Source of the DNA: a bacterium
GTDB taxonomy: Bacteria > Pseudomonadota > Alphaproteobacteria > Acetobacterales > Acetobacteraceae
Direction: 5' to 3'
Assembly (NCBI GenBank): GCA_026224825.1
Contig: JAMFRO010000022.1
Coordinates: 372,001 to 436,000, forward strand
Length of the DNA: 64,000 bases
Shown here in pieces: positions 27,673-36,164 of this stretch. How positions within the stretch are numbered: position 1 is the first letter of the stretch; each line of letters opens with the position of its first letter. The position numbers were made by a program, and so were the translations under genes. A model generated the notes under the pieces. That model worked only from the letters and a program-made list of their open reading frames with translations, was not told the origin of the DNA and ran no database searches.

Positions 27673-27780
27673 GGCGGACTCCAAATTGTTCAAACTATAC
27701 GCTAATTCATCGAGGAATTCATTGAAGATCGATTATATAGGGATGACATGCCATGCATGCATCAGAGGAGTCCTGCTTAG

Positions 27781-28770
27781 ATGACGAGTTTTGCTATTCT
27801 GTTCAAGACACATTTCTGGGACGATTTTGCTGCGCGGCAATTGCAGCGGTTGCAGGCGCATAGCCGAAGCGGTGCGGTGATCGCGGTGATCGATGAGACG
27901 ATGGAGATCGTGCCGCCGACCACGGCACCCCGGGAAATCCGGATTCATGAAGATGATCTCACGCGGTTGAACCTGGCCCGCGTGACAACACATGGCTCGA
28001 TCATCTGGTACAATACGGATTACCCGAATTACGTTGCTTTCGATCAGCTTGAGGCTTTCGATTATTATGTGTGCATTGAGTATGATGCCTGCGTGACGCT
28101 GGACCTTAGCCGGCTGGTGGAGGATCTGGCACGGGATGGGGTCGATTATCTCGGCTTTCCGATCCGCAAATCCAGCCAGGATTGGCCTTGGTATGAGCTG
28201 CACCGGGAAAGCTATGGCGATGAGATGCTCGTTTATCTCTCCTGCCTGGGTGTGTTCTCGCATCGTGCCATGGCGCTGCTGCTGCGGCGCAGGCAGGAAA
28301 TGGCGCAGCTTTTTGCAGAGAAAAAATTGCAGTTCTGGCCGAACAATGAGGCGTTCATTCCGAATGAAATCCATAATGCCGGCATGAGGCTGGCCAGTCT
28401 CGAGGATTATGGCGATGTCTCGGGATATGATTGGTGGCCCCCTTGTGAGGAGCATGATCTGGTGCAGGTACAAAGCGGGGCGTTCACCCACCCCGTGCTG
28501 GCCGGCATGCGCTATGCGCGTAGCGTGGTGCATCATGAGCCCTCACTATGGTCTTTCTTCAACCCGGCGAGCGCGCTGCACCGGCGGTTGCGCGATATAC
28601 CGGTGCGGGCCCGCAGGCTATTGCTGCGGCAGGAAGTTCTGCGCCGGGCACGGGCGTTTGCAACACGCAAGATGGCGGCGGCGGGGCTGAAGCAGCAATG
28701 GTATGAGAATGCGAAGACCGAGACTGCCACCTCCCGGCAGACGCAATCAACGCACAACAGCGCGGGCTGA
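27781..28770 (+). CDS. Putative glycosyltransferase-like protein in the polysaccharide locus
   Basis: A 329-residue soluble protein not assigned to a family with certainty. In the middle, FDYYVCIEYDACVTLDLSRL followed by DYLGFPI resembles the nucleotide-sugar/metal site of DUF5672-like transferases. WPNNEAFIPNEIHNAGMRL could hold the catalytic acid. Its position between two glycosyltransferase genes supports a sugar-transfer role. It ends overlapping the convergent GT4 gene by 24 bases. Function is inferred from context and a loose motif match. Confidence 0.55.
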   Translation: MTSFAILFKTHFWDDFAARQLQRLQAHSRSGAVIAVIDETMEIVPPTTAPREIRIHEDDLTRLNLARVTTHGSIIWYNTDYPNYVAFDQLEAFDYYVCIEYDACVTLDLSRLVEDLARDGVDYLGFPIRKSSQDWPWYELHRESYGDEMLVYLSCLGVFSHRAMALLLRRRQEMAQLFAEKKLQFWPNNEAFIPNEIHNAGMRLASLEDYGDVSGYDWWPPCEEHDLVQVQSGAFTHPVLAGMRYARSVVHHEPSLWSFFNPASALHRRLRDIPVRARRLLLRQEVLRRARAFATRKMAAAGLKQQWYENAKTETATSRQTQSTHNSAG

Positions 28771-29961
28771 GGCAGTACGCCCGGCCGCCACGATGGCATT
28801 GGCCACCAACTCGCTCATCGCCGCCTGAAATTGTGCCAGGCTGAAATTTTCTGCCCAGGCGCGGCAGGCGGCGGGGGCGATGTTCGCTGCTTCAAACCGT
28901 GCCACTGCGTTTGCGATGGCCTCCGGTTCCTGCTGGTAGAATAACACACCTGTGGCGTCGGCACCTGTGGCGTTGTCGATATCCACCACGGTTTCCAATG
29001 CGCCGCCCTTGCCATAGGCAATCACCGGCGTGCCGCAGGCTTGCGCTTCCACCGGCAGGATTCCGAAATCTTCTTCCGCCGCGAAGATAAAGGCCTGGGC
29101 GCGTTGCAGATACTGCCGCATCACCTCATCCGGCTGATAGCCGAGAAATTGCACATTGGGTCCGCCAAGTTTTTCGATTTTGCTTCGCTCCGGACCGTCG
29201 CCTATGACGATGAGTTTTTGGTTCGGCAGATGGCGAAACGCTTCGACGATAAGATCCATGCGTTTATAAGGTACCATGCGTGAGGCGGTGAGATAGAATT
29301 TTTCTCGCGTACCATCTGGCGTAAAATAATTCGTGTCGACCGGCGGGTAGATGGTCGTGGCGTCGCGGCCGTAGATGCGGCGGACGCGGCGGGCGACGTA
29401 GTTTGAATTTGTGACGAAGTGATCGACACCGTTGGTGGTGCGCACATCCCAGATGCGGATATAATGCAGCATCAGCCTGGCCAGAATGCTTTTCAACCCA
29501 CGATCAAGCCCGCTTTCCTTCAAATAACGGTGCTGCAGATCCCAGGCATAGCGCACCGGCGTGTGGCAATAGCAGATATGCAACTGGTCCGGGCCGGTGA
29601 TGACGCCTTTGGCGACAGCATGACTGCTGGAAATGATGATATCGTATGCGGATAGATCGAATTGCTCGACCGCGAGGGGCATGAGAGGGAAATAGGAGCG
29701 GTAGCGCCGGCGGGCGAAGGGGAGTTTCTGCACGAAGGATGTCCGGGCCACTTTGCCGAACAGGCGCGGGCGTTCGGATTCAGGCAGAAAATCCACGAGG
29801 GAAAATAGATCCGCGCCGGGAAATAGCGTGAGCAATGCTGCTACCACGCGTTCCGAGCCGGCGTAAGTCACCAGCCAGTCATGCACGATGGCGACGCGCG
29901 GAGGGATTGGGGAACGATGTGCTGTGCGGGTTTCGTCAAACTGCGTATCTGCCGTCGGCAT
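28747..29961 (-). CDS. Glycosyltransferase, GT4 family (possible mannosyltransferase)
   Basis: About 404 residues. The N-terminus carries VAIVHDWLVTYAGSERVV, and CYCHTPVRYAWDLQHRYL is a motif shared with GDP-mannose-dependent transferases of acetan/xanthan-type loci (AceC/GumH group). The nucleotide-sugar site has TASRMVPYKRMDLIVEAF and the acidic motif EEDFGILPVEAQACGTPVIA. The ATG at 29961 has AAGGAG 10 bases upstream; a TTG six bases earlier is an alternative. Mannose specificity is an inference from the family. Confidence 0.85.
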   Translation of the reverse strand: MPTADTQFDETRTAHRSPIPPRVAIVHDWLVTYAGSERVVAALLTLFPGADLFSLVDFLPESERPRLFGKVARTSFVQKLPFARRRYRSYFPLMPLAVEQFDLSAYDIIISSSHAVAKGVITGPDQLHICYCHTPVRYAWDLQHRYLKESGLDRGLKSILARLMLHYIRIWDVRTTNGVDHFVTNSNYVARRVRRIYGRDATTIYPPVDTNYFTPDGTREKFYLTASRMVPYKRMDLIVEAFRHLPNQKLIVIGDGPERSKIEKLGGPNVQFLGYQPDEVMRQYLQRAQAFIFAAEEDFGILPVEAQACGTPVIAYGKGGALETVVDIDNATGADATGVLFYQQEPEAIANAVARFEAANIAPAACRAWAENFSLAQFQAAMSELVANAIVAAGRTASARAVVR

Positions 29962-30041
29962 GGTCAAAATTCTCCTTGCCCATAAGCGAGCAGGCTAGCA
30001 ATTTTTGGTGCGGGTTGAAATTAATATATCGTAGCCCGGGC

Positions 30042-30836
30042 TCAATGTTCCTGGGTATAGGCGCGGATGGCGCGGATCTGCATTATTCGCGGCGAGAACA
30101 AATCGGCATAGGGCCAACCGCCGCCGATGGCGAGATCGGCGAGCAGATACATGGGCTGATTATATTCGGGCGGGGTTGGTGTGCGCCAGACTTCTACGCC
30201 GTTGAAATAGAAGATCGTCGTCTGCGGCGTGATGGCGACACCGTATGTGTTGTATTTTGTTGTGAGTATGCCACCGGGCACAGTGACGATATGCCAGGCG
30301 CCCAGAGTGTCCTGGCCGTGGATCCAGTAATGCTCGGTGATGTGATATTCACCTGGTGCATGACCGTAATATTCCATCACATCGATTTCCGAGGTGCCGC
30401 TTCGCTTGTCGGCACCCTCCAGCCAGAAGGCAGGCCAGACGCCGGCGCCGGCGGGGAGTTTTGCCGTCATTTCAAAATAGCCGTATTTTTGGCTGAATCC
30501 TCTGGCGCCGGGACCGTCCCGGTCTACCGAGCAGATCAACCCGCCATGCCATTTTCCTGTTGCATCTTTCCGTGCGGTGATGGCGAGCCCCTCCTTTGAG
30601 AATGAAAATGCCGAGTGCGGGCCTGGATCATCGAAGACATCGTCGCCGAAATCGCCGTTCCATGGTGTGTGCGCGGTCCAGACGCTCCCCTGGCCGCCAT
30701 GTGCCGTGATGTCGTGATGCGTGAAATTATCTTCGAAACTGGGCTGGTATTGGGTCATATCCAACGGCGCGCCGCGGGCCGTGCCGGCAACCATGGCCCA
30801 GATGCCTAACGCGACATGCAGAAGACGGAGAGGCAT
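30042..30836 (-). CDS. Secreted glycoside hydrolase family 16 protein
   Basis: A 264-residue protein with a signal peptide (cleavage likely after about residue 22, ARGA). The GH16 jelly-roll catalytic motif is EIDVMEYYG, where the first Glu is the nucleophile and the last the acid/base. The family cleaves beta-1,3 or beta-1,4 glucans or galactans, or transfers chains. Within a polysaccharide locus it most likely trims, releases or clears polymer in the periplasm or outside the cell, as ExoK does in Rhizobium. Its ATG lies one base after the flippase stop, so the two are coupled. Confidence 0.88.
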   Translation of the reverse strand: MPLRLLHVALGIWAMVAGTARGAPLDMTQYQPSFEDNFTHHDITAHGGQGSVWTAHTPWNGDFGDDVFDDPGPHSAFSFSKEGLAITARKDATGKWHGGLICSVDRDGPGARGFSQKYGYFEMTAKLPAGAGVWPAFWLEGADKRSGTSEIDVMEYYGHAPGEYHITEHYWIHGQDTLGAWHIVTVPGGILTTKYNTYGVAITPQTTIFYFNGVEVWRTPTPPEYNQPMYLLADLAIGGGWPYADLFSPRIMQIRAIRAYTQEH

Positions 30837-30837
30837 T

Positions 30838-32367
30838 TTATTCTCCTGCCGCGATGCTGGGGCGCAGAACCGACGTCAGGCTCCGCAGGCGATGCATGCC
30901 GTCCACCACCAGCCGCCGGCCGCCGGGGGTGATGCAGAGGCCGGCAGCGAAGATGGCATAGGAGCCGATGGCCTGCACACCCAGGGCCCAGAGCGTGCCG
31001 GGGAGGTGAGCGTGCAAGGCCAGCAGGAGCAAAAAACTGGCGGGGAGTGCGACGAGGAAAGGCAGCAGCACGGCGAGAAAATCGCGCTCACGCAGCGGGC
31101 CACGGCGGGTGGCGATTTTCCAGAGGAAGGAGATTTCGATGAAACCGGAAATAGCATAGGCGGCGGCGACGCCGCGCGGGCCCCAATGCAGGCCAATGGC
31201 AAAACCGGCGACGAAGATGAGCGAGGCGAGGATGCCCCAGTCACGCATCTCACGCGTGCGGCCCTGGCTGACGAACAGCCAGCCGAAACTGTTGCCGATG
31301 GGGGAGACCAGCGCATCGAAACCCAGCAGCGCGAAAATCGGCGCGACAGCAGCCCAGCGCGCGCCCAGGGCCAGCACGACGAGGTCGTGGCTGCAGATGA
31401 TCATGAAGGCGATGCCGGGGTAGAGCAGGACCAGCACCGCCTCCAGCATGCGGCGATAGGCGCGGCGGTAGAATTCCGGCTGCCCCACGGATTTTGCCAG
31501 GAGCGGTAAGGCAACATCGGAAAAGGGCGCGGAAATCTGGCCAAAGGGCAGAAGCATCAATTTGAAGGCGCGGTCGTACAGGCCAAGCGGTTGCGGGCCG
31601 CAAAAACGGCCGATGAGGATGTTGTCGCTGTTGCGCGAGAAGAAGTTGACGATGTTGAATCCTGTGATGTTGCCGCCAAAGTTCAGCAGCGGGCGCATCT
31701 CGGCGAAGCGGCCCGGCAGGCCGGGGACCCAGCGAGTGGCGGCCCAGGCCATTACCAATGCCACCAAAGTGGAGACTCCTTGGTTGATGACGATGGACCA
31801 GTACCCTGCCCCGGCCCAAGCCGCGCCCAACCCTGCCAAAGCACCGACGATGAAATTGGTGATGTCGATGATACCCAGCGCGCGGTAATTCATGCGCCGG
31901 TACAGCAGCGCCATGTGCTGGCTGTAGCAGCCAGTGAGGAACAGCATGCCGCCGAGGGCCATCATCACTGTGGTAAGCCGGGGCTCGTGGTAAAACCGCG
32001 CCACCAAAGGGGCTGCCAGTGTGCTGATGATAGCAAAAATCAGCCCGGCCGTGAGGCTGACCCAGAACAGGAAGCTGAGCTGCTTCTGGTTAATCTCCTT
32101 CTGCTGGATGGTGGCCTGGGAGAGACCTAGATCCGTAAAAAGCTGAATAAAACTGATGGCGGGGCCAGCCATCGCGACCAGGCCAAAATCCTTGGGGAGC
32201 AGCAGCCGGGCGATGAGCACCTGATAGCCGAAGCGCAGGAAAAACCGCAGGAGCTGGGTGGACATGGTAATGGCGATGCCGCGCATGGAGCGGCTGCGTA
32301 AGCGGGTGCGCTCGGCTTCCAGCTCCTCCTCATTCAACTGTTCGGCCGGGGATTCCGTATATTCCAT
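30838..32367 (-). CDS. Polysaccharide flippase, Wzx/WzxC-type (MOP superfamily)
   Basis: A 509-residue membrane protein with about 14 helices. The N-terminal segment includes FGYQVLIARLLLPKDFGLVAM and ATIQQKEINQKQLSFLFW, typical of the WzxC/AmsL group. It is expected to flip lipid-linked repeat units to the periplasm. It is transcribed from the glycosyltransferase gene upstream (3 bases apart) towards GH16. With the initiating transferase, polymerase, co-polymerase and export lipoprotein it completes a Wzx/Wzy pathway. Confidence 0.88.
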   Translation of the reverse strand: MEYTESPAEQLNEEELEAERTRLRSRSMRGIAITMSTQLLRFFLRFGYQVLIARLLLPKDFGLVAMAGPAISFIQLFTDLGLSQATIQQKEINQKQLSFLFWVSLTAGLIFAIISTLAAPLVARFYHEPRLTTVMMALGGMLFLTGCYSQHMALLYRRMNYRALGIIDITNFIVGALAGLGAAWAGAGYWSIVINQGVSTLVALVMAWAATRWVPGLPGRFAEMRPLLNFGGNITGFNIVNFFSRNSDNILIGRFCGPQPLGLYDRAFKLMLLPFGQISAPFSDVALPLLAKSVGQPEFYRRAYRRMLEAVLVLLYPGIAFMIICSHDLVVLALGARWAAVAPIFALLGFDALVSPIGNSFGWLFVSQGRTREMRDWGILASLIFVAGFAIGLHWGPRGVAAAYAISGFIEISFLWKIATRRGPLRERDFLAVLLPFLVALPASFLLLLALHAHLPGTLWALGVQAIGSYAIFAAGLCITPGGRRLVVDGMHRLRSLTSVLRPSIAAGE

Positions 32368-32370
32368 GGA

Positions 32371-33699
32371 TCAACTATCGCAGGCGAGACTCTGCCGTGG
32401 CGCTGCCGCCGCACCCAGCAGATCGCGCATGCCGTCCATGATCACCTCCGGGCCATAATGGCGTTGCTGGAATGCGCGGGCCTGGGCGGCGATGGTGCGG
32501 CGCAATTCCGCTTCACGCGCCAGGCGCAGCAAGGCCTGGCCGACACCCGGCATGTCCGGGGCCAGGAGGATTTCCGCGCCATCGCGTAAGCCCAGCCCGT
32601 CCGCCCCAACCTCGGTGGAGACCACGGGGCGGCCATACGCCATGGCTTCAAGGATTTTGATACGCGTGCCGCTGCCGAACAGGATCGGGCAGATCACCGC
32701 GTCACATGCTTCGTAATAGGGGCGTACGCTCGGCACATTGGCGTGCAGCGGAATCCCGAGTGCGGAAAGCTCCACCGCCAGAGCGGGCGGCGGGTTGATG
32801 CCGACCACCTCCAGCGCAACCTCAGGAATGTTCTGCTTCAGCCATGGCCAAACCTCTTTCAAAAATGTGGTGAGTCCTGCTGTGTTGGCGGAAAAACCGA
32901 GATTACCGATGAACAACAGACGAAAACGCCCGTCAGGCGCGCGTTCCGGCAGCAGCTCGCGGTTGACGATATTGGGCAGTTTGACCGCATGCGTCTCCGG
33001 CGAGGTGGCACGTAAAGCGGCCACATCCTCATCCGTACACACGCTTATGCCACGCCAGTCCTGCGCAATGCGCCGCTCGGCCCGGGCGATGATGCGCGAG
33101 TCCAGCCGTGCCAGAAGCCGGCCCTGGTGGCCAAGCGAGCCGCCGGAATTGCGGACCTGCAAAGCGCGGAATTTCGACATCAGATCGTCGAAATCCACCA
33201 CGCGCTCGGCAGATGCCAGCAGCTCATGGTCGATCAGCGCCTGAGCGATGACGGCAGCGCAGAGCCTCCCGGCGAAAATCAGGTCCGGCCGCAGGATCGG
33301 CAGTTGCGCGGCGATGGCGGCAAGGGCGGCGGCGGAGAAACGCGGGGCTTCAGGGCTGCGCATTTTGAAGAATTCGCCGATGCCGGGGTGGAAAACGCCG
33401 AACTGGCGGCCATGGATGCCGCGCCATTGCGGGATCTCGATGCGGGTGATGCTCTTCACCAGCGGCGTCAGCGGGTCCAGCGCGGTGGTGACACAATCAT
33501 GGTCCTGGTTGCGGTAGAGCAGCACGAAATGCACATCGCCATGCGGCCGCAGGGCCTGCACCAGATGCCAGGCGCGCTGTGAGCCGCCATGGCCATTGGG
33601 GTCCGGCGGCATGCGCATAAAGCAGAGAATCTGTCTGGGTGTAGATATATGGATGGCGGCGGCTCCGGGCTGTGACCCGCCTACGCTAAGGGCATACAT
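32371..33699 (-). CDS. Glycosyltransferase, GT4 family (TIGR03087-like)
   Basis: A 442-residue GT-B protein. The N-terminal QILCFMRMPPDPNGHGGSQR resembles the sugar transferase group found with exosortase-linked polysaccharide loci. The C-terminal half has LLFIGNLGFSANTAGL and FGSGTRIKILEAMAYGRPVV, the nucleotide-sugar site. ATG at 33699 is preceded by AGAGG. It is the first gene of the minus-strand unit GT-flippase-GH16. No exosortase gene is in the window, so that link is not supported here. Confidence 0.84.
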   Translation of the reverse strand: MYALSVGGSQPGAAAIHISTPRQILCFMRMPPDPNGHGGSQRAWHLVQALRPHGDVHFVLLYRNQDHDCVTTALDPLTPLVKSITRIEIPQWRGIHGRQFGVFHPGIGEFFKMRSPEAPRFSAAALAAIAAQLPILRPDLIFAGRLCAAVIAQALIDHELLASAERVVDFDDLMSKFRALQVRNSGGSLGHQGRLLARLDSRIIARAERRIAQDWRGISVCTDEDVAALRATSPETHAVKLPNIVNRELLPERAPDGRFRLLFIGNLGFSANTAGLTTFLKEVWPWLKQNIPEVALEVVGINPPPALAVELSALGIPLHANVPSVRPYYEACDAVICPILFGSGTRIKILEAMAYGRPVVSTEVGADGLGLRDGAEILLAPDMPGVGQALLRLAREAELRRTIAAQARAFQQRHYGPEVIMDGMRDLLGAAAAPRQSLACDS

Positions 33700-33716
33700 C
33701 TGCCTCTGGCCTTATG

Positions 33717-33735
33717 GAATATTTAAATAATATTC
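33717..33735. repeat. Perfect 7-base inverted repeat upstream of the glycosyltransferase unit
   Basis: GAATATT and AATATTC flank a 5-base A/T centre. It lies 18 bases before the start codon of the GT4 gene, between it and the small frame at 33746. It could be an operator or a weak hairpin; its symmetry and A+T content stand out in a G+C-rich genome. Confidence 0.4.
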
Positions 33736-33745
33736 AGTGTTGCGT

Positions 33746-33856
33746 CTATCGAATCCTTCGCGCGATGAAGCCAACCAGTGGAATCAGCATGATGGATACG
33801 GCGCACCAAGCGGCGAGCAGCAGCAAAATCAACCCCCAGTGATGAAAAATGAACAT
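33746..33856 (-). CDS. Possible 36-residue single-helix membrane protein
   Basis: A frame of 36 codons with AAGG 5 bases before the ATG. The product starts MFIFHHWGLILLLLAAWC, is almost entirely hydrophobic to residue 31 and ends with basic ARRIR, which suits a single helix with the C-terminus in the cytoplasm. It sits upstream of the flippase unit and downstream of the Hint gene. No family is recognised; small membrane subunits occur in some polysaccharide synthesis complexes. Confidence 0.4.
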   Translation of the reverse strand: MFIFHHWGLILLLLAAWCAVSIMLIPLVGFIARRIR

Positions 33857-33923
33857 CCAACCTTACGCATTATTCTGACTATACGAAGATTAAGTTGTTG
33901 GTGAGTTAACGGCAACCCAAGGA

Positions 33924-36032
33924 TCAGGCCGCTGTGGCGAGTGCAGCCTCCGTGAGGGGCAAAACCGCCTGGTCGGCGGCGCGGCGCACCTCGACGCGCC
34001 CGGCGCGCGGCAGGCGCAGCTCGAAGCCGTGGATGCCGCTGCCAAGCCCGGCGGAGCGCAGATCGGCACGGTAACGATTGGCGAGCAGGCTGGTAAGGTA
34101 GGTACCGTCGAGCAACACATCCAGGCAGACCGGCACTTCCGGCGTGGCCTCGCATTGCGCCCAGCCGGTCAGTATGTGCGGCCCGGCGACATCCACAAAA
34201 CCGCGCAGTTTTTGTGCCTCGGGCAGGCCAGCCAGCCCTGCCCGCGCCCACAGCCGGCGCTGGATGTGCTGCAGATGGAAACCATCCTCCAGCCGGGGCA
34301 GCGGCGCGGACGAGCGAAAGGATGGACGATGCGAGGCCGCGTTCTGGAACATCCGCCGGCTACCCTCGTCGTAATAGCTCTCGGCCAGGCAGTTTTCGGC
34401 GAATAATAAAGCATGCTCCGCCAGTTCGAGATGGAGGTAATCCACCGGGGTTCCGCGTTCCGGCTGGATGATGCTGACGCCATTAACCAGGCGCCAGGCC
34501 GGCACCAGCATGCCATCGATCCAAATACCATGGCCGGGGGAAACCCAGAGATCGCGCCCCGGCACAGCTTCCGCCAGCGCGCCGCGGCGGATGCAGACCG
34601 GGAGCATGAGCGGATTGCCGGCAATGGCGGCGGCGGCATAGCTGCGCCGGCCGATCCATTCGACCGCACGCGGTCCCGCCGGGGTCATCACCGCATCGCC
34701 GATGACGATATCCTCCACCCTCGCCTCGCCGCTCGCCGTGCGGATATATGTGCCGGCGGCGAAGCAGAGCGCGTTTCCACCCGGCGGCGGGTCACCGCCG
34801 GAGATCTCCAAAGAGACCTCCAATAGGATGGGATGATCGGTGAGTGACAAAGTCACGCGCGAGGTATCTGTGAATGTCTCGATCGCGGTGGTGCCGACCA
34901 CCGGATCGTACAGCGAGAGCGTGGCGTAAACAGCATCCAGCGAGACGGTAACGGTCTCAGTTGGTGGGCTGAGCTGGGTATCCGTGGCATTGTCCCATAA
35001 TTGCGGTTCGGCCCAGAGCACGATGACATCCGCGCCGTCAGGCTTGACCAGCAGCATGGAACTGCCACCGGCGGGCAGATTGCCGACGGAATAGCCGAGG
35101 CCGCCAGCCGGCATACCCGCGCCGCCGGCAATGGTGTCTTGCAAGATGGTTGTAAGGTTATGGATGCCGACCGCAACCGGCTTGGGTGCGCCTGTATCGT
35201 CGAACAGCCCGTAGCCATCGTCGCCTTGCGGCGAACCGGGGGCGTAGGCGTCCAGCAGATCATACAGATCCGTATGCGCGATGCCCTGCTGTGCGGTGTC
35301 CATCAGCAGGTCCAGAGTATACACCTCCTGCACGTAAGGGCTGACATTGTCGGTGGAATAGCCGGTTTCCGTATAGACGGCCGGGGTGTTGGCGGAAGAG
35401 GCATTACCGAGGGCGGCGGCGCGGCTCACCCAATAGGCCGGCGCCTCATTTCCGTTCGGGTAAGGGTGCTGGGTATCGTAATCGGCCAGGCCGGCGGTGG
35501 TGGACAAATCCGGCCCGATGCCCACTGTACCAGCGCCATAGCCCGTAAAATAATCCACCGCGACACCGGCGAGTGCTGGGTCCGCCTTCACATCCGCATA
35601 GAGTGCGGCCTGCATCGCAAGCGCGCCCTGCAGCCCACTGGTGCCATCAAACGTGACCGGCCAATTATTGATCTCATTCGCCCCCTCGATGGCGATGACG
35701 CTGCCAGGCACGGCCTGTTGCACGGCCGAGATCTCCACCAGCTCGGCCTCGATATCGGCATTGCTCTCGACCCCGGTGCCGACGAGGAAGGTGAATTTTT
35801 CGCCCGCCTCAGCAATTTCAATGTAATGCGAGAGCGGTGCACTGCCCCCTGCACCATCCGAGATGCCATCCCGCAGTTCGTCTATGCCGAGATATTCTAG
35901 ATCTGAAATGATTAGCGAAACAGAAGCATATTCGCCATCGGTATAAGGAATATGCGTGTTGACGCCCAGGCCATCAAGGAAGGTCGCCGAAGACAAGGTG
36001 ACAAACGGATCGGACAAACGAGCTCCACGCAT
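33924..36032 (-). CDS. Glycosidase-like (clan GH-A) domain fused to a Hedgehog/intein (Hint) module
   Basis: A 702-residue protein without an evident signal peptide. Residues 1-310 resemble a clan GH-A TIM barrel. AIEGANEINNW (Glu120) fits the acid/base position and AVYTETGYST (Glu222) the nucleophile. A beta-sandwich-like stretch follows to about 410. The Hint domain starts at CFAAGTYIRT (Cys423), with SPGHGIWIDGMLVPAWRLVNG further on. The last 120 residues include ANRYRADLRSAGLGSG, a segment also found in the protein at 49392. Hint domains self-cleave or transfer acyl groups in other families; activity here is unproven. Substrate may be the locus polysaccharide. Confidence 0.8.
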   Translation of the reverse strand: MRGARLSDPFVTLSSATFLDGLGVNTHIPYTDGEYASVSLIISDLEYLGIDELRDGISDGAGGSAPLSHYIEIAEAGEKFTFLVGTGVESNADIEAELVEISAVQQAVPGSVIAIEGANEINNWPVTFDGTSGLQGALAMQAALYADVKADPALAGVAVDYFTGYGAGTVGIGPDLSTTAGLADYDTQHPYPNGNEAPAYWVSRAAALGNASSANTPAVYTETGYSTDNVSPYVQEVYTLDLLMDTAQQGIAHTDLYDLLDAYAPGSPQGDDGYGLFDDTGAPKPVAVGIHNLTTILQDTIAGGAGMPAGGLGYSVGNLPAGGSSMLLVKPDGADVIVLWAEPQLWDNATDTQLSPPTETVTVSLDAVYATLSLYDPVVGTTAIETFTDTSRVTLSLTDHPILLEVSLEISGGDPPPGGNALCFAAGTYIRTASGEARVEDIVIGDAVMTPAGPRAVEWIGRRSYAAAAIAGNPLMLPVCIRRGALAEAVPGRDLWVSPGHGIWIDGMLVPAWRLVNGVSIIQPERGTPVDYLHLELAEHALLFAENCLAESYYDEGSRRMFQNAASHRPSFRSSAPLPRLEDGFHLQHIQRRLWARAGLAGLPEAQKLRGFVDVAGPHILTGWAQCEATPEVPVCLDVLLDGTYLTSLLANRYRADLRSAGLGSGIHGFELRLPRAGRVEVRRAADQAVLPLTEAALATAA

Positions 36033-36164
36033 CAGGCCTCGGCGGCTGGATAAATACCCAGGTTACGCCAAGCACGGCAGAAAGATAAAAAATTCGTAAG
36101 TCAACGAATAGTTGTCCGCCACACCAAATACAACCGCTGATATATTAAATTTGTCATTCACCTT

